The position numbers and the translations under genes were made by a program. A stretch of DNA of 64,000 bases, from positions 1 to 64,000 of the forward strand of contig JAOAEE010000042.1 of the NCBI GenBank assembly GCA_026416955.1, given 5' to 3'. The stretch's first letter is position 1. Each line of letters begins with the position of its first letter. The notes beneath the pieces are model-generated. The model made no database searches and was not told where the DNA came from. It was given only the letters and a program-made list of their open reading frames with translations. This DNA is from Ignavibacteria bacterium (lineage in GTDB: Bacteria > Bacteroidota > Ignavibacteria > Kapaibacteriales > UBA2268). Below, piece by piece: positions 7,480 to 16,623 of this stretch.

Positions 7480-9084
7480 TTATAGTCCCTTCATATGGAA
7501 AATAGTTTCGGAATATGGTGTTTCTCGGTCTTTTTCGACTCTATTTAAAACTGGTCGTTTGAACTGTTCTACTATTTTTAGTTTCGCAATTTTCGCAATT
7601 TGTGGATACAAATTAAATTTATCGTTTGCAACAAGGAAAATATCAAAATTGTCTTGCATATATTTCTTACAATTTATCAGAACTTTTGCAATACTTTGAA
7701 TGTAGGAATTTTTTTGTTCTTCTCCTTGCCCTCTAAAAAAGGGACCGATTTCAAGTTCATCTCTTCTTTCAAAGCCGAATAACTCGTATGCATAAGCATG
7801 TTGTTCATGGTAATCAATTAAACCAACATATGGTGGGCTTGTGAAAATACCTCGTATCTTTTGTTTCAAAAGCAATTCTGCGAAGTCTTTGTTCTTTTTC
7901 TTTACTTCTGAATAAATGTCAATTTCTCGCGAGTCCCCTATTAAACAAGTTTGAAAAGTATTTGTTCTTAATTTTTCAAATTCTTTTAAACGGTTGATAG
8001 TATCTTTGGTGTAATATTCCCACCATTTAGAAATGGTAAACAAGGGCCTACAAATTTTACTGTGCTTTTTGCAATAATATGGTTGGATTACGGGATTCTT
8101 AAGTGTTGCTAAATCTGCATGGGTAGTTGCCCGACAAGAACGAGCCGTTCGGCTAAGAATTAAAGTCAAGACTTTTTTTACATCATTGTCTTCAATTAGT
8201 TTTATTTCATTTGCTAAATAATCTAATTCTTTCCTTACTGGATAAAGATACCATTTCCCTAAAAAGTTTTCTTTTTGGTCTTGTTCAATTTTTAAGTTGT
8301 ATTTTTTTACAAGTTCGTAATATTTCGAAAGGAATTCTTTTAATCTTTCTTTTGCATATTCATTCTCATCTATTTCTTTTTTTTCAACTTTTCTTTTATA
8401 ATCTGGGGAAGGAAAGTGTCGATTGTTGAAATTTGTAAGTTCAATGGATAATTCTTCTTCAAATTTTATATTATTATTTTGTTCTTGAAATGAAATAAGT
8501 TTTGAATTTAACTCCCTTAGCAAATTTTCGATTAATTCCAAGTTGTGGTTTTCAATTTTGACTTCGGAAATTAATACATTGAAAGAAGATATATCGATAC
8601 CAATGCAATGTAGTCCTAATTCGTTTGCTTGGACTAAAGTTGTACCGCTCCCACAAAAAGGGTCGAGGACAATATCTCCTTTTCGAAAATAAACTTCTTT
8701 CTTGAACTCATCAATATGTTCATCCAAGAAATATTCAACTAATTGGGGGATAAACTTACCTTTGTATGGATGGAGCCTGTGTACGTGTTTGGTTCGCTCG
8801 CTTTCACTATACTGAGCGAAAGATAAGTACCAGTTAACATCTTCCCCCAAAACTTTTTTCCATTCTTTTTCTTTAGAAATAGAATCATAATAGGCTTTTA
8901 ATTCTTGAATATCTATCAAAGTATAACCATCGTTTCCATATTTGTTAATTTTACCATATTGAAGCAAATAGGAAATGTTATTTGGAGTAATTTTCTTCCG
9001 TAAATATTTAGATGCCCAAAGACTTGCTTCTTTAATTCCAACTAAGTTTTTTTTCTCGTCGTTAAAGAGAAAAAGTTGCTCCAT
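7480..9084 (-). CDS. DNA (cytosine-N4/adenine-N6) methyltransferase of the TdeIII-type R-M system
   Basis: A 534-residue modification enzyme. Residues 12-70 form a helix-turn-helix-like domain with a MerR/excisionase feel. The SAM-binding motif DPFCGSGTTL is at 141-150, followed by GIDIS. The catalytic motif is TSPPYVG near residue 415; SPPY is typical of N4-cytosine methyltransferases. The order is SAM motif, long insert (likely target recognition, about 180-400), then catalytic motif. The insert carries a CRATTHADLATLKNP segment and several Cys/His (YYCKKHSKICRP) that may bind metal. The gene precedes the nuclease in one operon and would protect the host's sites. The exact methylated base is inferred from the motif only. 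Confidence 0.85.
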   Translation of the reverse strand: MEQLFLFNDEKKNLVGIKEASLWASKYLRKKITPNNISYLLQYGKINKYGNDGYTLIDIQELKAYYDSISKEKEWKKVLGEDVNWYLSFAQYSESERTKHVHRLHPYKGKFIPQLVEYFLDEHIDEFKKEVYFRKGDIVLDPFCGSGTTLVQANELGLHCIGIDISSFNVLISEVKIENHNLELIENLLRELNSKLISFQEQNNNIKFEEELSIELTNFNNRHFPSPDYKRKVEKKEIDENEYAKERLKEFLSKYYELVKKYNLKIEQDQKENFLGKWYLYPVRKELDYLANEIKLIEDNDVKKVLTLILSRTARSCRATTHADLATLKNPVIQPYYCKKHSKICRPLFTISKWWEYYTKDTINRLKEFEKLRTNTFQTCLIGDSREIDIYSEVKKKNKDFAELLLKQKIRGIFTSPPYVGLIDYHEQHAYAYELFGFERRDELEIGPFFRGQGEEQKNSYIQSIAKVLINCKKYMQDNFDIFLVANDKFNLYPQIAKIAKLKIVEQFKRPVLNRVEKDRETPYSETIFHMKGL

Positions 9085-9122
9085 TATTATTATGAAAAAT
9101 TTATTATATCGAAAGCCGAAAA

Positions 9123-11111
9123 TTACACTACTTTTTCGATATTTCCATCCAATTTCATACTTTTAAGGGCGCGAAGTTTTCGTATGTTGATTGGTGGAAG
9201 TTCTTCTCCGCGAATTAGCATATCGAGTTCTTCACCTTCCAATGTTTCGCGTTCAAGGAGAATTTTAGCAGTTTTGTGAAGCAAATCTTCTTTTTCTCGC
9301 AAAAGTCGTTCGGCTTCTTCGTATGCATTTACTAAAATTTTTCGAACCTCGCTATCAATTATTTGTGCTGTTGCTTCGCTGTGGTCGCGGGGTTGTGCAA
9401 TTTCTCGGCCAAGGAAGACTTCCTCGTGTCGGTTTGCGAATGTAACGGGTCCAAGTAAATCGCTCATACCCCAATCGCAAACCATTTTTCGGGCAATATG
9501 TGTTGCTCTTTCCAAATCGTTTGCTGCACCGGTGGAAAGAGTGTTGAATACGATTTTTTCTGCCGCTCTACCAGCCATTAAAACTATCAATTGTGCTGTA
9601 AGATACTCTTTCGAAAGAGTGTGGAAATCTTCTTTGGGTAGTGTGGCAGTTACACCAAGAGCTCGGCCTCTCGGAATAATTGTGACTTTATGAACGGGGT
9701 CGGCATTGGGAATAAATTTCGAGGCAAGGGCGTGTCCCATCTCGTGGTAAGCAGTAACTTCTTTTTCTCGTTCCGAAATGACCATACTTTTGCGTTCAAT
9801 ACCCATTAGTACCTTGTCCTTGGCTGCTTCGAAGTCGTACATTGTTACCACATCGCTATTCCTTCTTGCTGCAAGTAAGGCTGCTTCGTTGACAATGTTT
9901 GCAATATCGGCTCCAGAAAGTCCCGGGGTAGAGCGTGCAAGGATTTCGAAGTCAACGTCCTCGGCAAGAGGCAAGCGGCGTGCGTGGACTTTAAATATTT
10001 GCTCTCGCCCTTTCACATCTGGACGGTCGACAACAATCTGGCGGTCGAACCTACCGGGTCGTAAAAGTGCGGGGTCGAGAACATCGGGTCTATTAGTAGC
10101 GGCAATAACAATCACACTGCTGTTTTGCTCAAAGCCATCCATTTCGACAAGCAATTGATTGAGAGTTTGCTCACGTTCGTCGTGACCACCTCCAAGCCCA
10201 GCGCCTCGTTGCCGCCCAACAGCATCTATTTCGTCGATAAATACAATGCAAGGGGAATGTTTCTTTGCTTGTTCAAACAAATCACGAACTCGACTTGCTC
10301 CAACACCAACGAACATTTCGACAAATTCTGCACCAGAAATAGAAAAGAATGGAACATTTGCCTCGCCAGCAATAGCCCGAGCGAGCAATGTTTTTCCAGT
10401 ACCTGGCGGACCAATGAGAAGCACACCGCGTGGTATTCTTCCGCCAAGCCGTTGGAACTTTTGAGGGTCTTTTAGAAATTCAACAACTTCTTCGAGTTCT
10501 TCTTTTGCCTCGTCGCAACCAGCAACATCCTTGAAAGTTACTTTGTTTTGGCTATCCGAAATAAGTCGGGCTCTCGATTTACCAAAAGTAAAAATATTTT
10601 TTCCAGTGCCGCCACCGCTTCCTATTTGCATTCTACGGAAAAAATAAATGTATATTCCAATTAATATTACCCAGGGAAGGATTGATAAAAATGTATTCCA
10701 CCAAGGATTGTCTGCGGTTTCGTATTTAATCGAAATTCCTTTCGAAAGCCATATTTCTTCGGTTTTGGAGTCGACAACTCCAAGCTTTGTTACGAAATTG
10801 CGGACTTCTCGAAGGCGGCCATCTATATTGAGTTTAACTGGTTCTTTTAATTCGCCGTGGAATTCAAAATCGTTAAGGTGCGATTTTACAATTACTGCCG
10901 ATTTGATGTAACCTTCGTTCAAAAGTTCTAAATATTTATTATAGGGAAGTGGCCATTCGGGTTTTTGGACGGAGTTCATCATCATATAAATCATTATGAT
11001 GCTCGAAAAGATAATTAACCAAAGAATCAAATTTCGAGCAATTTTTGGTTTTTGATTTTCACCAAAAAATTGTTGTTTTTTAAATGGATTTTTTTCTTGC
11101 CCATCAGCCAT
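9123..11111 (-). CDS. ftsH: ATP-dependent zinc metalloprotease FtsH
   Basis: A 662-residue membrane-anchored AAA+ protease that degrades misassembled membrane proteins and short-lived regulators. A first membrane helix lies near residues 27-46, a periplasmic domain follows, and a second helix is near 140-158. The AAA module shows GPPGTGKT (Walker A, about 230), [11 protein letters not shown] (Walker B) and the [20 protein letters not shown] second region of homology. The peptidase shows HEMGH (about 450) and a downstream [13 protein letters not shown] segment. Length is normal. The start ATG follows the nitroreductase stop directly and has a strong GGAGG ribosome site inside the end of that gene. 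Confidence 0.97.
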   Translation of the reverse strand: MADGQEKNPFKKQQFFGENQKPKIARNLILWLIIFSSIIMIYMMMNSVQKPEWPLPYNKYLELLNEGYIKSAVIVKSHLNDFEFHGELKEPVKLNIDGRLREVRNFVTKLGVVDSKTEEIWLSKGISIKYETADNPWWNTFLSILPWVILIGIYIYFFRRMQIGSGGGTGKNIFTFGKSRARLISDSQNKVTFKDVAGCDEAKEELEEVVEFLKDPQKFQRLGGRIPRGVLLIGPPGTGKTLLARAIAGEANVPFFSISGAEFVEMFVGVGASRVRDLFEQAKKHSPCIVFIDEIDAVGRQRGAGLGGGHDEREQTLNQLLVEMDGFEQNSSVIVIAATNRPDVLDPALLRPGRFDRQIVVDRPDVKGREQIFKVHARRLPLAEDVDFEILARSTPGLSGADIANIVNEAALLAARRNSDVVTMYDFEAAKDKVLMGIERKSMVISEREKEVTAYHEMGHALASKFIPNADPVHKVTIIPRGRALGVTATLPKEDFHTLSKEYLTAQLIVLMAGRAAEKIVFNTLSTGAANDLERATHIARKMVCDWGMSDLLGPVTFANRHEEVFLGREIAQPRDHSEATAQIIDSEVRKILVNAYEEAERLLREKEDLLHKTAKILLERETLEGEELDMLIRGEELPPINIRKLRALKSMKLDGNIEKVV

Positions 11112-11738
11112 TTATCTTTCCTCCATAAACTCATTAAGTTTTATGGGTTCGCCCCATTTTGAAAAATAGAAATTTTCTTCCAGTGGTCGCCTTTTTCTTT
11201 CCCCAAGTTCTCGTTGTCGATAGGTTGGCTCGAGTTCTTCCACATTTCCGGGATAGCCAACTGCAATCAGAGCGTAGGGCTCGTAATCTTCTGGTATTTG
11301 AAATTCGAGTCTTAATTTATCGGCATCGAAGCCAGCCATAGGATGGGCATACAAACCTAAGTCGAAGGCTTGTAAGTAAATAGACATTGCAGCAGCTCCG
11401 GTATCGAATGGTGCCCATTTGTTTGTCTTGGTTCTATCATTTCTCCATTTGGTGTCCGAAAGGACAGCGATTAGCACTTGTGCATTTTTTACCCACTTTC
11501 GATTACCTTCGTCCAATGTGTCGAAGGCTCGTTGGAAATCATCTTCTGCTCTGTTTTTGTCCCAGACAATAAATCGCCAAGGTTCTTCGGCTGCACAAGA
11601 AGGTGCCCAGCGGGCAGCCTCGCATAGCGAAATGATTTTCCACCCTTCGATTGGAATATTCGGATTGTAAGCCCGAGCACTCCACCGTCTTGCTATAAGG
11701 TCATTTATTTTGACACTCGTCTTTGCCAATTTGTCCAT
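11112..11738 (-). CDS. Nitroreductase-family FMN oxidoreductase
   Basis: A 208-residue member of the nitroreductase family, which uses FMN and NAD(P)H to reduce nitro groups, quinones or flavins. The N-terminal RRWSARAYNPNIPIEG (about residues 17-32) carries the FMN-phosphate contact (RxSxRxY). Also seen are CEAARWAPSCAAEEPWRFIVWD (read in parts), a FDTGAAAMSIYLQAFDLGL helix that packs on the flavin, and GYPGNVEELEPTYRQRE near the end. The physiological substrate is unknown. It sits 108 bases downstream of the ABC exporter with a perfect palindrome between them, and is translationally linked to ftsH behind it. Confidence 0.88.
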   Translation of the reverse strand: MDKLAKTSVKINDLIARRWSARAYNPNIPIEGWKIISLCEAARWAPSCAAEEPWRFIVWDKNRAEDDFQRAFDTLDEGNRKWVKNAQVLIAVLSDTKWRNDRTKTNKWAPFDTGAAAMSIYLQAFDLGLYAHPMAGFDADKLRLEFQIPEDYEPYALIAVGYPGNVEELEPTYRQRELGERKRRPLEENFYFSKWGEPIKLNEFMEER

Positions 11739-11811
11739 TTTCTGTATCTAAAAATTATTTTTACAACAACAAAATTCATACACAAAAACGATTGGCAATA
11801 ATAGATATTTT

Positions 11812-11831
11812 ACAATATTTGCAAATATTGT
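11812..11831. promoter_or_regulatory. Perfect 20-bp palindrome upstream of the nitroreductase gene
   Basis: The half-sites ACAATATTTG and CAAATATTGT form an uninterrupted 20-bp palindrome, 74 bases before the nitroreductase start and 15 bases after the exporter stop on the minus strand. No T run follows on either strand, so an operator for a dimeric repressor is more likely than a terminator. No regulator gene is adjacent. Confidence 0.4.
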
Positions 11832-11845
11832 TGTAATCGAGATAC

Positions 11846-13591
11846 TTAGACATTTTCGATTTCTTCGGACAGTTTTTGAAGTTCTAATAGCTTGTAATAG
11901 CGTCCACCTTTTGCAATTAATTCCTCGTGTGTACCAAATTCGACAATTTTTCCGTCGTCGAGTAGTAAAATTTTGTCGCAATACATAATCGTTGAAATTC
12001 TGTTAGAAATAATAATTTTAGTGGTTTTTGAGAGTTGCTTGAAAATATTCGTTAGAATGAAGTTTTCTGTTTCTGAATCGACAGAAGAGAATGGGTCGTC
12101 GAGCAAAAGTATTTTTGGTTTGCTAGCTAATGCTCGAGCAATAGCAACTCGTTGTTTTTGGCCACCAGAAAGTGTAACACCACGCTCGCCGACAAATGTT
12201 TCAATTCCATCGGGAAAAGTTTTTAAATCGGGTTCCATTCCAGCCAAGTAAAGAAAATGCACCACTTCTTCGTTGCTTGCTGTTGGGTTACCAATTTTAA
12301 CGTTTTCTGCAATGGTTGCCGAAAATAGGAATGGGTCTTGTGGAACTACTGCAAGGATTTTTCTTAACGAACTTTCATCTATTTCCTCCAAAGGGATGTC
12401 GTCGATAAGAATTAAACCGGAAACGGGTTTGTAAATTTTAGAAATTAATTTAACAATCGTGGTTTTCCCAGAGCCAACATTGCCAATGATACCAAAAGAA
12501 GAGTTTGGGGGTACATCAAATGATATGTTTTTTAATACCCAAGGCAGATTATCGGAATATCGAAAACTAACATCTACAAATTGAATTTTACCCGTAAATT
12601 TTTCTTTTTCCAATATGGTCGAAACTTTCTGTTTCTGTTCTGTTTTAAATTCAAAAATTTCCCAAAGCCTTTCAATTGAAGCGGAAGCCCGTTGAATAAG
12701 ATTTGTTACCCAACCAATTGCTGCCACAGGCCAGATTAGTAGATTGATATAAACAAAAAACTGTGTTATATCGCCAATAGTCAATGTTTTGTCGATTACT
12801 CTTAATCCACCATATCCAAGCACAATAAGTTGTGAAGAACCTATCAACAAGATTAATAAGGGTATCATCAAGGATTGAAAGAATTCCAGTTTCATAGTTT
12901 TTTTTCGATATTCTTCGCTCAGTTCTCTGAAGCGAAGTGCTTCGTAAGCTTCTCGGACATAAGCACGAATTAATCGTATGCCAGAAAAAACTTCTTGGGA
13001 ATGAGTTGTTAGTTTAGAAAATTGTTCTTGTACATCCTTGAAATGCCTATGTATTCTTTTGCCAATCGAGTAGGTTGTTATTGTTATCAAAGGAAGTGGC
13101 AGAATAGAAAGCAAGGTTAATTTCACATCCAACGATAGCATAAAGAAAAGGGCAAGGATGAAAGTCGTTATTGTGTTTGCGGTGTACATAATAGCCGGAC
13201 CAAGGAACTCGCGTGCTGCCGAAATATCGTTTGTTGCAAGCGACATTAATTTTCCGCTTGCGTGCTCTGTAAAAAAAGGATAAGGAAGCTGCGAAAGTTT
13301 ATCGATAAAATCCTTGCGCAGTTCATATTCAATTTCGCGCGAAGCGACAATAATTGTTCTTCGGGTAAGAAACATAAAGAAACCACTTGCTACTGTGAAG
13401 GAAAGAATTAGAAATATTTGCCATAAAATTGTTTCCATTAAGAATTTTCCGGATGCAATTTCGTCGATTGCCTTTCCTACAAAGCGAGGGATAACTACTG
13501 CAAGTAGATTTGATATCGTTACGAATATGAAGCCTAAAATTAGTTTTTTTCTATTACTAACAATGTATGGGTATAATTTTTTTAGTGCCAT
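11846..13591 (-). CDS. ABC transporter, fused permease-ATPase (multidrug/lipid exporter type)
   Basis: A 581-residue half-transporter that should act as a homodimer or heterodimer. The N-terminal half (about residues 1-320) has six membrane helices of the type IV exporter fold, starting with LILGFIFVTISNLLAVVIPRFVG. The C-terminal ATPase shows GNVGSGKTTIVK (Walker A, about 378), a Q loop at AVVPQDPFLFSATIAENV, the signature LSGGQKQRVAIARAL, LLLDDPFSSVD (Walker B), and a switch region in which the usual His reads ISNRIST. The expected H-loop His is replaced by Asn, which may lower ATPase activity in one site and suggests pairing with another half-transporter. Substrate unknown. Confidence 0.92.
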   Translation of the reverse strand: MALKKLYPYIVSNRKKLILGFIFVTISNLLAVVIPRFVGKAIDEIASGKFLMETILWQIFLILSFTVASGFFMFLTRRTIIVASREIEYELRKDFIDKLSQLPYPFFTEHASGKLMSLATNDISAAREFLGPAIMYTANTITTFILALFFMLSLDVKLTLLSILPLPLITITTYSIGKRIHRHFKDVQEQFSKLTTHSQEVFSGIRLIRAYVREAYEALRFRELSEEYRKKTMKLEFFQSLMIPLLILLIGSSQLIVLGYGGLRVIDKTLTIGDITQFFVYINLLIWPVAAIGWVTNLIQRASASIERLWEIFEFKTEQKQKVSTILEKEKFTGKIQFVDVSFRYSDNLPWVLKNISFDVPPNSSFGIIGNVGSGKTTIVKLISKIYKPVSGLILIDDIPLEEIDESSLRKILAVVPQDPFLFSATIAENVKIGNPTASNEEVVHFLYLAGMEPDLKTFPDGIETFVGERGVTLSGGQKQRVAIARALASKPKILLLDDPFSSVDSETENFILTNIFKQLSKTTKIIISNRISTIMYCDKILLLDDGKIVEFGTHEELIAKGGRYYKLLELQKLSEEIENV

Positions 13592-14086
13592 TTACATTTT
13601 TTAAAAAAATTTTAGTCGATAAAATGCTATAAATATTACTTGAATTTAGAACAAATTGAAAATTTCTATGAACTGAATTTTAACTTAAAATTAATCAATT
13701 TCCTTGAATAATGCCTACATTGACATAGTGAGTATACACATTAGAAACATTCATCTCGTTTGTTTAATTGAAAATTATTTTATTCAACAATAACTTTCTT
13801 AGGAAAAATTTTTTTTAAAAAATAAATTAAGCCAGAAAAAGTCAATTTTTCCTTAATTCCAATCATAGCAAGGTTTAATAAATAATTTATTTTCGAATTT
13901 GAATAGATTTATTCTAATTAATTGAAATTTCAAAAGCTTAAAAATTTTTCAAGATAACAACAATTTGATTATATAATAAACAAATAAATGAAATTGAAGG
14001 TTGACTAATGGTAATTTTGCTACTAATTTAATATAGAATTAAATGTGTATTTTTGCAATTTTTGTAGAACTTAAAGGAGTTGTTCG
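13592..14086. other. Divergent intergenic region, AT-rich, no gene seen
   Basis: These 495 bases separate the ABC exporter (minus) from the pyrophosphatase (plus). I find no open frame with protein-like character on either strand. TATTTTTG at 14048-14055 fits the TAnnTTTG -7 consensus, but no TTTG lies at the proper distance upstream. AAGGAG at 14074-14079 is a good ribosome site for the pyrophosphatase gene. Confidence 0.6.
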
Positions 14087-16285
14087 ATGGACTTGTCACT
14101 AATCTATTTAGTCCTTGCTTTTGGACTAATTGGAATTATTTACACACTATGGAAAACAGCTTGGGTGAACAAGCAAGACGCTGGAACCGAGCGTATGCAA
14201 AAAATTATGAATTATATTTCGCGCGGAGCAATGGCATTTTTAAAGACTGAATACCAAGTGATAGCAATATTTGTTGTATTAATTGCCATTTTGCTGTCAA
14301 TCCAAGGTGCATCGCTCGAAGATTCTTCCCCACTTTTAGCAGTTTCGTATGTTATTGGTGCTTTTTGCTCTGGATTGGCTGGCTGGGTTGGAATGAAAAT
14401 TGCAACAAAATCAAATGCACGGACAACAAATGCTGCTCGTAAAAGTTTGAACGATGCCCTAAAAGTTGCTTTTGCTGGCGGCTCGGTTATGGGAATGGCA
14501 GTTGTTGGGATTGGTGTTACTGGATTGAGCATACTATTTATCATTTATATAAATGTTTTTGGCTACGAAAACCAAGAAGCATTGATAAGAGTAATAAATG
14601 TAATTACAGGTTTTTCGTTTGGTGCCTCTTCTATTGCACTTTTTGCAAGAGTTGGCGGTGGGATTTATACCAAGAGTGCGGATGTTGGTGCCGACCTTGT
14701 TGGAAAAGTCGAAGCGGGTATTCCCGAAGACCACCCGTTGAACCCGGCAACGATAGCAGACAACGTCGGCGACAATGTTGGCGATGTTGCCGGTATGGGT
14801 GCAGATTTGTTTGAATCTTACATTGGGGCTATTGTTAGCACTATGGTTCTTGGAACAGTTTTCTACAATTTGCCAGAATTTCAAGAAACCTATTTTGGTG
14901 GACTTTCTGCTGTGATTTTGCCTTTGTTCCTTGCTGGTACTGGAATTATTGTTTCGATTATTGGAACATTCTTTGTTCGAGTGAAGGAAGGCGGAAATCC
15001 ACAAGCAGGATTAAATATTGGCACTTTCGTTGCAAATGGTTTAATGTTAATAGTTTCATATTTTGTAATTACTTGGTTGTTGCCCGAAACTTTTGTTTAC
15101 CACGACCCTCTTTATAATAAGGAATTAGTTATTCATTCTTGGGGGGTCTATATTGCTACAATTTTTGGGTTAGTTGCGGGCGTTGGAATTGGTTTGATAA
15201 CCGAGTTTTACACTGGTTTGGGGAAATTGCCAGTTAGAAGGATTGCAGAGAAGAGTTTGACTGGCGCTGCAACGAATATTATTGCCGGTATCTCTACTGG
15301 AATGCTTTCGACTGCGCTACCAATACTTTTGGTTGCTTTTGCAATTATTGGTGCTTTTGAACTTGCTGGTTTGTATGGAATTGCAATCGCTGCTGTTGGG
15401 ATGCTTGCTACAACTGGAATTCAACTTTCGACCGATGCTTACGGACCGGTCGCAGACAATTCTGGTGGAATTGCAGAAATGTCCGAACTTCCCCCCGAAG
15501 TTCGCGAAAGGACCGACAAACTTGATGCAGTAGGGAACTCAACTGCTGCTATTGGAAAGGGATTTGCAATTGGCTCGGCTGCATTAACAGCATTGGCTCT
15601 TTTCGGAGCATATATGACAGCAGCACATATTCCATCTATCGATATATCCAAAGCAAATGTTATTGCTGGATTGTTTATTGGGGCACTTCTTCCCTTTGTG
15701 TTCTCTGGTTTTGCACTTGGTGCGGTTGGACGCGCAGCAATGTTTATGGTCAAAGAAGTTCGCCGACAATTTACAGAGATTCCAGCTTTAAAGGCTGCTC
15801 TTGAGGTTATGAAACGGGTTGGGGACAAGCCAAAATCCGAATGGTCGAAAGAAGACATAGAAACTTTCGAAGCTGCAGATGGCAAAGCCGAATATGAAAA
15901 ATGTGTTGCAATAGCAACAAAAGGAGCAATTCGCCAAATGATTATTCCAAGTTTGTTGGCTATTGTTACCCCAGTAATTATCGGATTTTTGCCCTTCTTT
16001 GGTAAGGAGGCTCTTGGGGGATTACTTGCTGGTGTGACCGCAACTGGATTCTTATTAGCAGTTTTCCAAGCAAACGCTGGTGGTGCGTGGGATAATGCCA
16101 AGAAGATGATAGAGGCTGGTTTTGAAATCGACGGCGTCCGCTATGGCAAGAAATCGGACCCACACAAGGCAGCCGTTGTTGGCGACACTGTCGGCGACCC
16201 ATTTAAAGATACAGCCGGACCATCGTTGAATATTCTTATTAAGTTGATTTCTATTGTTGCATTAATTCTTGCTCCACTTCTCTAA
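14087..16285 (+). CDS. hppA: Membrane-bound ion-pumping pyrophosphatase, K+-dependent type
   Basis: A 732-residue polytopic enzyme (about 16 helices) that hydrolyses pyrophosphate and pumps H+ or Na+. The active-site stretch [19 protein letters not shown] begins near residue 199 and continues through the Asp-rich [20 protein letters not shown] second site is near residue 455 ([16 protein letters not shown]), and the C-terminal acidic motif is [17 protein letters not shown]. In the region after residue 480 the sequence [10 protein letters not shown] has Ala where K+-independent enzymes have Lys, so it is predicted to need K+. Whether it pumps H+ or Na+ cannot be settled by eye. The start has a good AAGGAG site. 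It is a single-gene unit closed by a strong terminator. Confidence 0.96.
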   Translation: MDLSLIYLVLAFGLIGIIYTLWKTAWVNKQDAGTERMQKIMNYISRGAMAFLKTEYQVIAIFVVLIAILLSIQGASLEDSSPLLAVSYVIGAFCSGLAGWVGMKIATKSNARTTNAARKSLNDALKVAFAGGSVMGMAVVGIGVTGLSILFIIYINVFGYENQEALIRVINVITGFSFGASSIALFARVGGGIYTKSADVGADLVGKVEAGIPEDHPLNPATIADNVGDNVGDVAGMGADLFESYIGAIVSTMVLGTVFYNLPEFQETYFGGLSAVILPLFLAGTGIIVSIIGTFFVRVKEGGNPQAGLNIGTFVANGLMLIVSYFVITWLLPETFVYHDPLYNKELVIHSWGVYIATIFGLVAGVGIGLITEFYTGLGKLPVRRIAEKSLTGAATNIIAGISTGMLSTALPILLVAFAIIGAFELAGLYGIAIAAVGMLATTGIQLSTDAYGPVADNSGGIAEMSELPPEVRERTDKLDAVGNSTAAIGKGFAIGSAALTALALFGAYMTAAHIPSIDISKANVIAGLFIGALLPFVFSGFALGAVGRAAMFMVKEVRRQFTEIPALKAALEVMKRVGDKPKSEWSKEDIETFEAADGKAEYEKCVAIATKGAIRQMIIPSLLAIVTPVIIGFLPFFGKEALGGLLAGVTATGFLLAVFQANAGGAWDNAKKMIEAGFEIDGVRYGKKSDPHKAAVVGDTVGDPFKDTAGPSLNILIKLISIVALILAPLL

Positions 16286-16305
16286 TAGTAACAAACTTTT
16301 TGTAT

Positions 16306-16342
16306 AAAAGAACAAGGGGCTAATACCCCTTGTTCTTTTTTT
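16306..16342 (+). terminator. Rho-independent terminator after hppA
   Basis: A 14-bp perfect stem (AAAAGAACAAGGGG pairing with CCCCTTGTTCTTTT) around a six-base loop CTAATA, followed by further T residues. It starts 20 bases after the hppA stop. Confidence 0.92.
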
Positions 16343-16358
16343 GGTAAAATTTAGAATA

Positions 16359-16612
16359 TTAGTCGAAATTCAAAGGTTTAGGGTCTTCATTCTCTCGATT
16401 GAGTTTTGGTGAACTTTTAAGTGTTACGGAGATAGCGGGCAAGTCTGGCAGTTCCCCTCAAAAAAATCTGTTATGGTAAAGATTTGAATTTTAGGATATT
16501 TCTTTTGAACGCCGGGCGTTTGAAAGAAACACGCGCTGGCTACCTCGGTTTTCATTGCTTGCGTAGGTGTGCATAAAGAATGTTTTATTAAATGATGAAA
16601 AAATTCTGGAAA
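16359..16612 (-). pseudogene. Remnant of a DNA methyltransferase C-terminus, truncated and frameshifted
   Basis: In one minus-strand frame the sequence reads CTPTQAMKTEVASACFFQTP, then KKYPKIQIFTITDFFEG, and stops. One frame over, from about 16452, it continues as ELPDLPAISVTLKSSPKLN and ends PKPLNFD at a TAA (16359-16361). The pattern PT..M..E..SA.F...P....YPKIQI.TI..... followed by a Pro-rich tail is, from memory, that found at the C-terminus of a family of restriction-associated site-specific DNA methyltransferases. The catalytic part is missing entirely, and an in-frame TAA lies just upstream (16613-16615). The shift sits in or near an A7/C4 tract (16454-16466, plus strand). Local GC content is above that of its neighbours, as expected of acquired DNA. 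Family identity is from memory and should be searched. Confidence 0.6.
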
Positions 16613-16623
16613 TTACTACCCTA

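Noticed and set aside
9778-10475. Plus-strand ORFs inside ftsH
   Set aside because: They are antisense shadows of the AAA domain with biased Ser/Arg composition and no motifs.
14016-14055. Complete promoter for hppA
   Set aside because: TTTG (14016-14019) and TATTTTTG (14048-14055) are 28 bases apart, too far for the 19-21 base spacing.
15439-16101. Long minus-strand ORF inside hppA
   Set aside because: It is the complement of a well-conserved pyrophosphatase frame; composition is Ala/Ser/Pro biased and motif-free.
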